Assembly: GCA_014379705.1 (NCBI GenBank)
Contig: JACMLI010000327.1
Location: 1-12,770, forward strand
Length of the DNA stretch: 12,770 bases
Origin: Gemmatimonadaceae bacterium
GTDB lineage: Bacteria; Gemmatimonadota; Gemmatimonadetes; Gemmatimonadales; Gemmatimonadaceae
Reading direction: 5' to 3'
The translations under genes and the position numbers were made by a program. Below the pieces are notes generated by a model. It ran no database searches. It was not told where the DNA came from and was given only the letters and a program-made list of their open reading frames with translations. This document shows, in pieces, positions 1-5,776 of the stretch (positions are counted from its first letter, which is position 1; each line of letters starts with the position of its first letter).

Positions 1-420
1 CCCGGCGGCCTCGCCGAGCGACGCCGACGGAAGTGCAGGCTCGATGGCCGTCACCGGCATTCCCGCACGAAGGTTCGGCAGCGCGAGCAGCCGGTCGGCC
101 GACCGCTGCAACTCGGCCATGACGGCGGCCGATTCCTCGCGAAGCGCTGACAGGGTGCTGGCGCCCACGGGGGCATCGACGAGCACAGCCCTGCCGAGCG
201 ACGTCCAGGCGAAACCGCAGGCCACAGCCATCGCCGCACAACTCCCGAGCAGCACGACCCACGCCGGGCGAGGCAGCCCACGCCACCCCACCGCCAGCGC
301 CGCGCTCGTGGCGACCAGGGTGCCCGCGAGATATGGTACCTCCCACGTGCGGAGGAAGAGCGCCGCGCTCACGCACGCCGAGCCGCCTAACACCAGCCCG
401 AGGCCTTCGCGCCGGCTCAC
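1..420 (-). CDS. Partial multi-pass membrane protein, function unknown (runs off left edge)
   Basis: Reading leftward from a GTG at 420-418, an open frame of 140 codons continues past the window edge. Three hydrophobic segments are visible in the N-terminal half: around residues 5-22 (GLGLVLGGSACVSAALFL), 27-43, and 50-70. A more polar stretch follows that looks helical (LREESAAVMAELQRSADRLL), so a membrane anchor followed by a soluble or periplasmic coil is likely. About 84% of third codon positions are G or C. The hydrophobic pattern contrasts with the Arg/Ser/Pro-rich translation of the overlapping + frame, which I regard as a shadow. In-frame GTG codons also occur slightly upstream (for example 432-430), so the start is uncertain. 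I do not recognise the family. A sensor kinase or other signalling membrane protein is possible but unproven. Confidence 0.6.
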   Translation of the reverse strand, partial: MSRREGLGLVLGGSACVSAALFLRTWEVPYLAGTLVATSAALAVGWRGLPRPAWVVLLGSCAAMAVACGFAWTSLGRAVLVDAPVGASTLSALREESAAVMAELQRSADRLLALPNLRAGMPVTAIEPALPSASLGEAAG

Positions 421-434
421 GCCGCCTACCACCG

Positions 435-1172
435 ATGCCCGATCTACCACGGCCCCTTCGACTCAAGCAAATGCAGCCGCGGGACATCGCGACGGTCCTC
501 CGCCGCGATGGCCGGTTGCTGCTCCCGGTGGGCACGTGCGAATCGCACGGCGCTCACCTCCCCCTGGGGTGCGACACGATCATCGTCGACCGGATCGTCG
601 ACGACCTGTCCGCCGAGCTGCAGATCCTGCGAGCACCAACGTTTGAGTACGGCGTGAACGTCCCGCACGAGGTCGCCTCCGCGGGAAGCGCCGGGGTGCG
701 TCGGAAGTCGCTGCTGCGGGTGCTCAATGATCTCATCGATGACTGGGAGTGCGGCGGGGTGAAGGAGTTCGTGCTCGTGACGGCCAATGGCCATGACGCG
801 CATGTCGAGGCTCTCTCGACGGTAATCACCACCGCCGCGCGCGTGCAGGTTGTGGACGTGCTCGGCGTCGTCATGCCAGAGGCGACGGACAGCCCCTTGG
901 GGGCCATGCACGGAGACGAGATCGACACTTCGCTCATGCTCTATCTCTGCCCCGAGCTGGTGGAAATGTCCCTGGCCGAGGATTTCCCGATTCCCTCGAG
1001 CAGCGGAATGCGGCGAATGCAGCGCGCGAACCTCAAGGTCACCCGCGAGTCCCCTGGTTCGATGGGAATGCCTTCCTCGGCGTCGGCCGCGAAAGGAGAG
1101 GCTATCTATAAGCGTATCAAGAAGTTAATTCGCGACAAGGTGCTCCTTGCACCCCCCGACGACGAAGAGTAG
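435..1172 (+). CDS. Creatininase-family metal-dependent amidohydrolase
   Basis: The 245-residue product matches the creatininase superfamily (creatinine amidohydrolase, FAPy deformylase and MftE relatives), whose members hydrolyse cyclic or linear amides with two metal ions in the cytoplasm. The hallmark block PVGTCESHGAHLPLGCDT at residues 31-48 supplies likely ligands E36, H38 and D47. TANGHDAH (residues 117-123) supplies H120, and HGDEIDTS (159-166) supplies E162. The C-terminal part (SPGSMGMPSSASAAKGEAIY) resembles the family's G-x-P-x-x-A-x-x-x-KG segment. ATG at 435 is chosen because it gives the usual short lead before the first motif. An ATG at 471 is a shorter alternative, and an upstream ATG at 333 would add an Arg/Pro-rich tail overlapping the divergent gene. 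No Shine-Dalgarno sequence is seen. The usual NGHGGN is NGHDAH here. The substrate cannot be assigned. Confidence 0.85.
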   Translation: MPDLPRPLRLKQMQPRDIATVLRRDGRLLLPVGTCESHGAHLPLGCDTIIVDRIVDDLSAELQILRAPTFEYGVNVPHEVASAGSAGVRRKSLLRVLNDLIDDWECGGVKEFVLVTANGHDAHVEALSTVITTAARVQVVDVLGVVMPEATDSPLGAMHGDEIDTSLMLYLCPELVEMSLAEDFPIPSSSGMRRMQRANLKVTRESPGSMGMPSSASAAKGEAIYKRIKKLIRDKVLLAPPDDEE

Positions 1173-1211
1173 GTGACACTACGGGGGCAGAACGGGTCCC
1201 TGCCAAGGGTG

Positions 1212-1217
1212 TACTAT
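1212..1217 (+). promoter_or_regulatory. Possible -10 element TACTAT for the secreted-protein gene
   Basis: TACTAT resembles TATAAT and ends 9 bases before the ATG at 1227. Initiation about 7 bases downstream would give a nearly leaderless mRNA, consistent with the lack of a ribosome binding site at that ATG. I find no convincing -35 element at the expected spacing, so this is tentative. Confidence 0.2.
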
Positions 1218-1226
1218 TCGGCTGCC

Positions 1227-1910
1227 ATGACTCGACTTTCCCTGTTTGCCATTCTCTGCCTGGCCACCACGGCGCTCCCCGGCCAGGGGGTTCGTTCCCT
1301 GGATCGCGGGTCGTTCACGATCACGGTGAATGGCCAGCGTGTGGGTCGCGAGGACTTCAGCATCAGCGGAACGCCCGGTGCGAGCGGCATGGAATACCTG
1401 TCGAAGGCGACCGTCGTTTACGGTGACAAGCGCATGAACCCGTCGCTCTGGTCTGATTCGAGCGGGGTCCCGTCGCGGTACACGATCGATGTAAAAGGGA
1501 CCAGCGGCGCGAGCGAGCGCTGGATGGGCCGCATCGGTCGCGGACGCGTCAGCGCCCAGATCGACAATGCCCGCGGGCCGTCGGAGCGGGAGTACGTCGT
1601 GACGGAGGGCGCAGTGCTCGTGGATGACGACGTCTTTCACCAGTACTACTTCGTCGCACAACGCGTGGCGCAGGGGTCGATCCCGATCGTCATCCCGCGG
1701 CGCAACGCGCAGATGGTCCTCCGCGCCTCAGAAGGCGGGAGCGAAAAACTGACCGTGGGTGCTGCGTCCATCGAAGCGAAGCACCTGGTCTTCACGGAAC
1801 CGTCCGGCGCCACGCGGGACGTGTGGATCGACGCCAGTGGCAGGGTCATCAAGGTGGCGATCCCGGCGCGAAACGTCATCGCCTTGCGCGACGACCCGCC
1901 ATCATCGTAG
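1227..1910 (+). CDS. Secreted or periplasmic protein of unknown function
   Basis: This 227-residue protein begins with a clear Sec signal peptide (MTRLSLFAILCLATTALPGQG), which fixes the ATG at 1227; the open frame reaches back to 1173 but the extra residues are not signal-like. The mature part is rich in beta-strand-like alternation, with segments such as FTITVNGQRVGREDFSI and a C-terminal stretch around RDVWIDASGRVIKVAIP. That ending, a conserved-looking W-x-D-x-x-G-R-V-x-K followed by a hydrophobic strand, recalls DUF3108/DUF6134-type envelope proteins, but this is a resemblance from memory and not an assignment. There are no cysteines in the mature part and no catalytic motif I can name. 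It lies 54 bases after the creatininase-like gene and ends just before a strong hairpin, so it is the last gene of its transcript. Confidence 0.75.
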   Translation: MTRLSLFAILCLATTALPGQGVRSLDRGSFTITVNGQRVGREDFSISGTPGASGMEYLSKATVVYGDKRMNPSLWSDSSGVPSRYTIDVKGTSGASERWMGRIGRGRVSAQIDNARGPSEREYVVTEGAVLVDDDVFHQYYFVAQRVAQGSIPIVIPRRNAQMVLRASEGGSEKLTVGAASIEAKHLVFTEPSGATRDVWIDASGRVIKVAIPARNVIALRDDPPSS

Positions 1911-1922
1911 CACGGCTGGTCC

Positions 1923-1960
1923 CATGCGCCCCGCGACTCAGCGGGGCGCATGTTGCATTT
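1923..1960 (+). terminator. Strong hairpin, probable intrinsic terminator
   Basis: A perfect 12-base-pair stem (CATGCGCCCCGC at 1923-1934 with GCGGGGCGCATG at 1941-1952) closes a 6-base loop and is followed by the T-rich TTGCATTT. It begins 12 bases after the stop codon of the secreted-protein gene. The T-tract is weak, so termination may be partial. No T-tract exists on the opposite strand. Confidence 0.7.
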
Positions 1961-1974
1961 CACTCCCTGAAACT

Positions 1975-1998
1975 GACGAAACGGGCGTCCCGTACGTC
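1975..1998 (+). promoter_or_regulatory. Inverted repeat in the tolC-like leader, candidate operator
   Basis: GACG-AA-ACGGG-CGT-CCCGT-A-CGTC forms a near-symmetric dyad. The core ACGGG/CCCGT arms are perfect, with a second GACG/CGTC pair outside them. It lies 30 to 54 bases upstream of the outer-membrane protein start, between the preceding terminator and that gene, where a repressor of an efflux operon would typically bind. It could equally be an RNA hairpin or chance in GC-rich DNA. Confidence 0.35.
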
Positions 1999-2028
1999 CG
2001 GCAGCCTTCATCCTCGCCACATCACGTC

Positions 2029-3492
2029 ATGCGACGACTCGTCCTACTGACTCTTGCCGCCTTGCCGTCGATCATCGGCGCCCAGACCACGGGGCCGGTG
2101 CTCACGCTCGAAGAAGCGGTGCAGCTCGCGGTCAAGAACAACCCGACCTACCTCCTCAGCACGTCCGGCCGCTCACGGGCCGGGGCCGCCGTCCGAAGCG
2201 CCTACGGCAATCTCCTGCCGTCGGTCAGCACATCGTTTGGATCCTCTTATCGAGAGGGTCGACCGCAGTTCTTCGCCGGCCAGGCGTTTGGTTCAACGTC
2301 GGACGTGCTCTCGTCGAGTGGTGACGTCAGCGTCCAGGCGCAGTTCAGCCGCGCGTCCTTCGCGAACATCAGGCAGCAGAGAGCCAACCTCGACGCGGCC
2401 GAAGCCGACGTGACGAACGCGGCCGCCACGCTGCGGATGAATGTCATCACCCAATACCTCAATGCGCTGCAGGCCCAGGCGCGGGCCGCGTTCCAGGACA
2501 CGCTGCTGGTGTCCACGCAGGCCCAGCTCGAACTGGCCCGGGCGCGTCAGGCAGTCGGCGCGGCGACCACCCTCGATGTCCGCCGCGCCGAGGTGCAGGT
2601 GGGCCAGCAGCAGGTGGCCAAGCTTCGTGAGCAGAACACGGCCGAGCTCGAGAAACTGCGACTCTTCCAGCAGATGGGCATCGAGCAGCCGGCGGACGTC
2701 CGCCTGACGACGGCCTTCGGCATCGAGGAGCCCTCGGTGCAGCTGCAGCAGGTGCTCGACCTGGCGCGGCGTTCCAATCCGGGGCTCATCGCCCAGCAGT
2801 CGCGCCAGCGTTCCTCGGACGCGCAGATCGCGGCCGCCAAGTCCAATTACCTGCCGACGCTTTCCCTCCAGACCGGCATCTCCGGCTTCTCGCAACAGCT
2901 GAGGGACATCGACGGACAGATCGCCGACGCCCGCTCCGATGCCGTGCGCGGCCAGGCTTCGTGCTTCACCCAGGACTCCGTGCGCCGCGGCGCGGGGCTC
3001 GCAGGCATTTCGGCACAGTGCGGCCTGATCGCCTTCACGCCGGCACAGGAAGCGCTGATCCGCGATGGAAATGCGGCCTGGCCCATGAAGCTGACGCGCA
3101 GCCCGTTGAGCTTCCAGGTGCAGGTCTCGCTGCCCATCTTTGATGGGTTCCAGCGCGAACAGCGCGTGCAGGAAGCGCAGGCCGGGAGCAACGATGCGCG
3201 CTACCGCCTCCGCGAGCAGGAGCTCCGCCTCACCGCCGACGTGACGTCCGCCTACCGGAACCTCACGACGGCGTACCAGACCGTGCGACTGCAGGAGCAG
3301 AACTCCGCCACCGCACGCGAAGCCCTCGCCCTGGCGCAGGAGCGCTTCCGGGTGGGTGCCAACACGTTCGTCGACGTGACGCAGGCGCGCAGCGACTACG
3401 AACGTGCCGAAACCGATCGCATCAACGCGATCTACGACTTTCACAAGGCGTTCGCCGCGCTCGAAGGTGCGGTCGGACGTCCGCTTCGCTAA
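2029..3492 (+). CDS. TolC-family outer-membrane efflux protein
   Basis: The 487-residue product is a TolC/OEP-type channel that would connect the inner-membrane transporter to the outside. It starts with a signal peptide (MRRLVLLTLAALPSIIGA, then Q), which sets ATG 2029. LTLEEAVQLAVKNNPTYL is the classic OEP opening. Two long alpha-helical repeats follow (roughly residues 25-215 and 235-480), rich in Gln, Ala and Arg. The end contains FVDVTQARSDYERAETDRINA, typical of the last helix. In the second repeat, the loop between the two predicted barrel strands (about residues 285-365) is enlarged and holds two cysteines, C312 and C331. The gene heads the efflux locus, 15 bases before the adaptor gene. 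No Shine-Dalgarno sequence precedes its ATG. The family assignment is secure; the exported substrate is unknown. Confidence 0.92.
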   Translation: MRRLVLLTLAALPSIIGAQTTGPVLTLEEAVQLAVKNNPTYLLSTSGRSRAGAAVRSAYGNLLPSVSTSFGSSYREGRPQFFAGQAFGSTSDVLSSSGDVSVQAQFSRASFANIRQQRANLDAAEADVTNAAATLRMNVITQYLNALQAQARAAFQDTLLVSTQAQLELARARQAVGAATTLDVRRAEVQVGQQQVAKLREQNTAELEKLRLFQQMGIEQPADVRLTTAFGIEEPSVQLQQVLDLARRSNPGLIAQQSRQRSSDAQIAAAKSNYLPTLSLQTGISGFSQQLRDIDGQIADARSDAVRGQASCFTQDSVRRGAGLAGISAQCGLIAFTPAQEALIRDGNAAWPMKLTRSPLSFQVQVSLPIFDGFQREQRVQEAQAGSNDARYRLREQELRLTADVTSAYRNLTTAYQTVRLQEQNSATAREALALAQERFRVGANTFVDVTQARSDYERAETDRINAIYDFHKAFAALEGAVGRPLR

Positions 3493-3494
3493 GC

Positions 3495-3503
3495 GAGGAA
3501 GGA
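3495..3503 (+). promoter_or_regulatory. Ribosome binding site of the adaptor gene
   Basis: GAGGAAGGA lies 4 bases before ATG 3508 and just after the tolC-like stop codon. It is a strong purine-rich Shine-Dalgarno region that fixes this start, in contrast to the operon-first genes of the window, which lack one. Confidence 0.75.
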
Positions 3504-3507
3504 ATAC

Positions 3508-4788
3508 ATGAGCAAGGGAATGCGCTGGTCCCTGATCGGTCTCGGTGTCGCCGCAGTCGCTGCCGTGGCCGTGAACCTGGCGGCCAAGCGAGGCAACAAG
3601 GGGGTCGAGGTCCGCATGGAACAGGTGGATACTCGAGACCTCGTTGCCTCGGTGACTGCATCGGGCCAGGTGCAGCCCCGCACCAGGGTCGACCTCGCGG
3701 CCGACATCTCCGGGCGCATCGTGCGCCTCGCGGTGAAGGAAGGGGAAATGGTCCGGAAGGGCCAGTTCCTCCTCGAGATCGATCCGCAGGAGTACGTCGC
3801 CGCCGTGCAGCGGAGCGAGGCCGCGCTGTCATCGTCGAAGGCGCAGGCCGCGCAGGCCAAGGCCAGCCAGCTCCAGGCGCAGCGGAACTATGAGCGCAGC
3901 ATGGAGATCCGGAAGACGAACGCGCAGCTCATCGCCGAAGAGCAGCTCGAGCAGCTCAAGACGACGCTCGAGGTGAACCAGGCGCTGCTCGAGTCGGCAG
4001 AGCACAACGTCGAGCAGTCGGTCGCGGCGCTGCAGGACGCGAAGAGCAAGCTGTCGAAGACGACGATCCTCGCCCCGATGACGGGGCGCATCACGCGCCT
4101 CGTGGTCGAGCAGGGAGAGACGGCGGTGCCGGGCACGTTCAACAAGGACGCAGCCACGCTGCTCACGATCTCCGACATGACCATCCTCGAGACCAAGGTC
4201 AAGGTCGACGAGACCGATGTCTCGCGCATCTCGGTGGGTGACTCCGCCGTCGTGCAGATCGACGCCTTCCCCGACACCACGTTCCTCGGCAGGGTGGTCG
4301 AGATCTCCAACAGCTCCGTGAAGGCGGCGGCGGCGGGTGGACAGTCGGACCAGGCGATCGACTACGAGGTCACGATCCAGCTGCTCAATCCTCCCCCCGA
4401 TACGCGTCCGGACTTTTCGACCACCGCCAAGGTCGTGACGGACGTGCGAACCAAGGTGCTCTCGATCCCGATCATTGCCCTCACCGTTCGCGAGAACGAG
4501 AACATCGCGCCCGGGGACACGGCCATGACGATGGGCAAGGCCAACCAGAAGGAAGTGGGCAAGCGCGACGTGGAAGGGGTGTTCGTGGTCGCCGCCGACA
4601 ACACGGTGACCTTCCGCCCCGTAAAGGTAGGGATTGCCGGCGACCGGTATTTCGAGGTGATTACCGGTCTCAAGCAGGGGGACAAGATCGTCGGGGGCAC
4701 GTACCAGGCCATCCGCGAGCTGAAGGACGGCGATGTCGTCCGCCAGCAGAAGGAAGAGAAGAAGCCCACACCTGGATCGAAATCGTGA
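3508..4788 (+). CDS. MacA/HlyD-type periplasmic adaptor of an ABC efflux system
   Basis: This 426-residue membrane fusion protein would bridge the inner-membrane ABC transporter and the TolC-like channel. Residues 6-25 form an uncleaved N-terminal membrane anchor. A split lipoyl domain follows: VASVTASGQVQPRTRVDLAA and SGRIVRLAVKEGEMVRKGQ around 46-86, completed by ILAPMTGRITRLVVEQGETA around 187-206. Between the halves is a coiled-coil hairpin (about 92-185), which docks onto TolC in this family. The beta-barrel segment LLTISDMTILETKVKVDETD (218-237) and the membrane-proximal domain complete the usual order. The length and order are typical of MacA. The C-terminus is Lys-rich (about 414-426). 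It overlaps the ATPase gene by 4 bases, suggesting translational coupling. Its pairing with an ATPase and FtsX-type permeases, not an RND pump, argues for MacA over AcrA. Confidence 0.92.
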   Translation: MSKGMRWSLIGLGVAAVAAVAVNLAAKRGNKGVEVRMEQVDTRDLVASVTASGQVQPRTRVDLAADISGRIVRLAVKEGEMVRKGQFLLEIDPQEYVAAVQRSEAALSSSKAQAAQAKASQLQAQRNYERSMEIRKTNAQLIAEEQLEQLKTTLEVNQALLESAEHNVEQSVAALQDAKSKLSKTTILAPMTGRITRLVVEQGETAVPGTFNKDAATLLTISDMTILETKVKVDETDVSRISVGDSAVVQIDAFPDTTFLGRVVEISNSSVKAAAAGGQSDQAIDYEVTIQLLNPPPDTRPDFSTTAKVVTDVRTKVLSIPIIALTVRENENIAPGDTAMTMGKANQKEVGKRDVEGVFVVAADNTVTFRPVKVGIAGDRYFEVITGLKQGDKIVGGTYQAIRELKDGDVVRQQKEEKKPTPGSKS

Positions 4789-5609
4789 GCGACCAATTCG
4801 GAAGCGGTAACCCGCTGACCACCACCGGCGAACACAACATGAGCAACACGGCCGAACGAAAGGCCGTGGTGCAGGAACCGGGGGCGACGCCGGACAAGAG
4901 CTGGGTGATCGTGACGCGCGGCCTGAAGCGTGAATACGACATGGGGGGCGAAATCGTCCGCGCCCTCCGCGGCGTGGACCTCGCGATCCGTCGTAACGAA
5001 TACGTGGCCATCATGGGACCGTCGGGCTCGGGCAAGTCGACGCTCATGAACCTCGTGGGTTGCCTGGATACCCCGACGGCGGGCGAATACTGGCTGAACG
5101 GCATGCTGGTCTCGACGATGACGGACGACCAGCTCGCCCGCGTGCGGAACAAGGAAATCGGGTTCGTCTTCCAGACGTTCAACCTCCTCCCCCGCGCCAC
5201 GGCGCTGCATAACGTTGAGCTGCCGCTGGTGTACGCCGGCATCGGCTCCGACGAACGCAAGCGGAAGGCAAAGCAGGCCCTCGAGAAGGTGCAACTCGAG
5301 CACCGCATGACGCACAAGCCCAACGAGCTCTCGGGTGGCCAGCGCCAGCGCGTGGCCATCGCGCGCGCGCTGGTGAACGACCCCTCGATCCTCCTCGCCG
5401 ACGAGCCGACGGGCAACCTCGATTCGCAGACCTCGACCGAGATCATGAAGGTGTTCGAGGACCTCGCGACCAGCGGCCAGACGGTCATCATGGTGACCCA
5501 CGAAGCCGACATCGCCGCCCACGCCCGGCGCGTCGTGGTCCTCCGCGACGGCATCATCGCCAGCGACGACCGACGTTCGGCGTTCAAGGAGCAGATGGGG
5601 CTTGTTTAG
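4785..5609 (+). CDS. MacB/LolD-type ABC transporter ATPase
   Basis: This 274-residue cytoplasmic nucleotide-binding subunit carries every ABC motif: Walker A GPSGSGKST (78-86), Q-loop Q130 in FVFQTFNLLP, signature LSGGQRQR (182-189), Walker B ILLADEPTG (202-210) with catalytic E207, and H-loop H239 in VTHE. The Q-loop wording, LVGCLDTPTAGEYWLNG and the LADEPTGNLDS ending are characteristic of the MacB/LolD/FtsE group. The GTG at 4785 overlaps the adaptor stop codon by 4 bases. ATG 4839 would remove 18 poorly conserved residues and cannot be excluded, because neither site has a clear Shine-Dalgarno sequence. Unlike E. coli MacB, the ATPase is not fused to its permease. The stop codon is the first base of a repeat array, and a terminator separates this gene from the permeases. 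Confidence 0.93.
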   Translation: MSDQFGSGNPLTTTGEHNMSNTAERKAVVQEPGATPDKSWVIVTRGLKREYDMGGEIVRALRGVDLAIRRNEYVAIMGPSGSGKSTLMNLVGCLDTPTAGEYWLNGMLVSTMTDDQLARVRNKEIGFVFQTFNLLPRATALHNVELPLVYAGIGSDERKRKAKQALEKVQLEHRMTHKPNELSGGQRQRVAIARALVNDPSILLADEPTGNLDSQTSTEIMKVFEDLATSGQTVIMVTHEADIAAHARRVVVLRDGIIASDDRRSAFKEQMGLV

Positions 5610-5643
5610 GTCGGGTGGTCGGGTGGTCGGGTAGTCGGGTGGT
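5609..5643 (+). repeat. Left array of 8-base G-rich repeats (GGTCGGGT), inverted relative to 5742-5775
   Basis: Four head-to-tail units starting at the last base of the ATPase stop codon: GGTCGGGT three times (5609, 5617, 5625), AGTCGGGT (5633), then a partial GGT. The reverse complement of the array at 5742-5775 matches 5617-5643 at 26 of 27 positions. The four GGG tracts (5613, 5621, 5629, 5637), separated by 5-base loops, fit the canonical G-quadruplex pattern on the + strand. Confidence 0.85.
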
Positions 5644-5662
5644 TCTCACGCTACGATCAAAT

Positions 5663-5689
5663 GGGGTGCTCTCCGGGGCACCCCTTTTT
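5663..5689 (+). terminator. Intrinsic terminator between ATPase and permease genes
   Basis: GGGGTGC at 5663-5669 pairs with GCACCCC at 5678-5684 around a short loop, with two further possible pairs inside (T-G wobble, C-G), and is followed at once by TTTTT (5685-5689). This is a textbook rho-independent terminator, placed inside what should functionally be one efflux operon. Confidence 0.85.
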
Positions 5690-5741
5690 CGGCCGGTCGT
5701 CTATTTTTAGTGTCACCTAAACCGGGCGCGACGTCGGTCTT

Positions 5742-5775
5742 CCACCCGACCACCCGACTACCCGACCCCCCGACC
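5742..5775 (-). repeat. Right array of the same 8-base repeat, inverted copy
   Basis: On the + strand it reads ACCCGACC (5744), ACCCGACT (5752), ACCCGACC (5760) and CCCCGACC (5768), preceded by CC. It is the reverse complement of the left array, with the same single-unit variant (AGTCGGGT) in the matching place. The array ends one base before the TTG start codon of the first permease. Its G-quadruplex potential is on the - strand. Confidence 0.85.
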
Positions 5776-5776
5776 G

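Noticed and set aside
44..646. A + strand open frame at the left edge
   Set aside because: Ser/Arg/Pro/Thr-rich translation that continues into the creatininase-like gene in the wrong frame; the opposite strand gives a plausible membrane protein instead.
2293..3444. A 383-codon - strand open frame antisense to the TolC-like gene
   Set aside because: Low-complexity His/Arg/Leu-rich translation with no motif; the + strand gene has a signal peptide and full OEP pattern.
4362..5522. A 386-codon - strand open frame antisense to the adaptor and ATPase genes
   Set aside because: It spans the junction of two recognised genes on the other strand and shows no domain.
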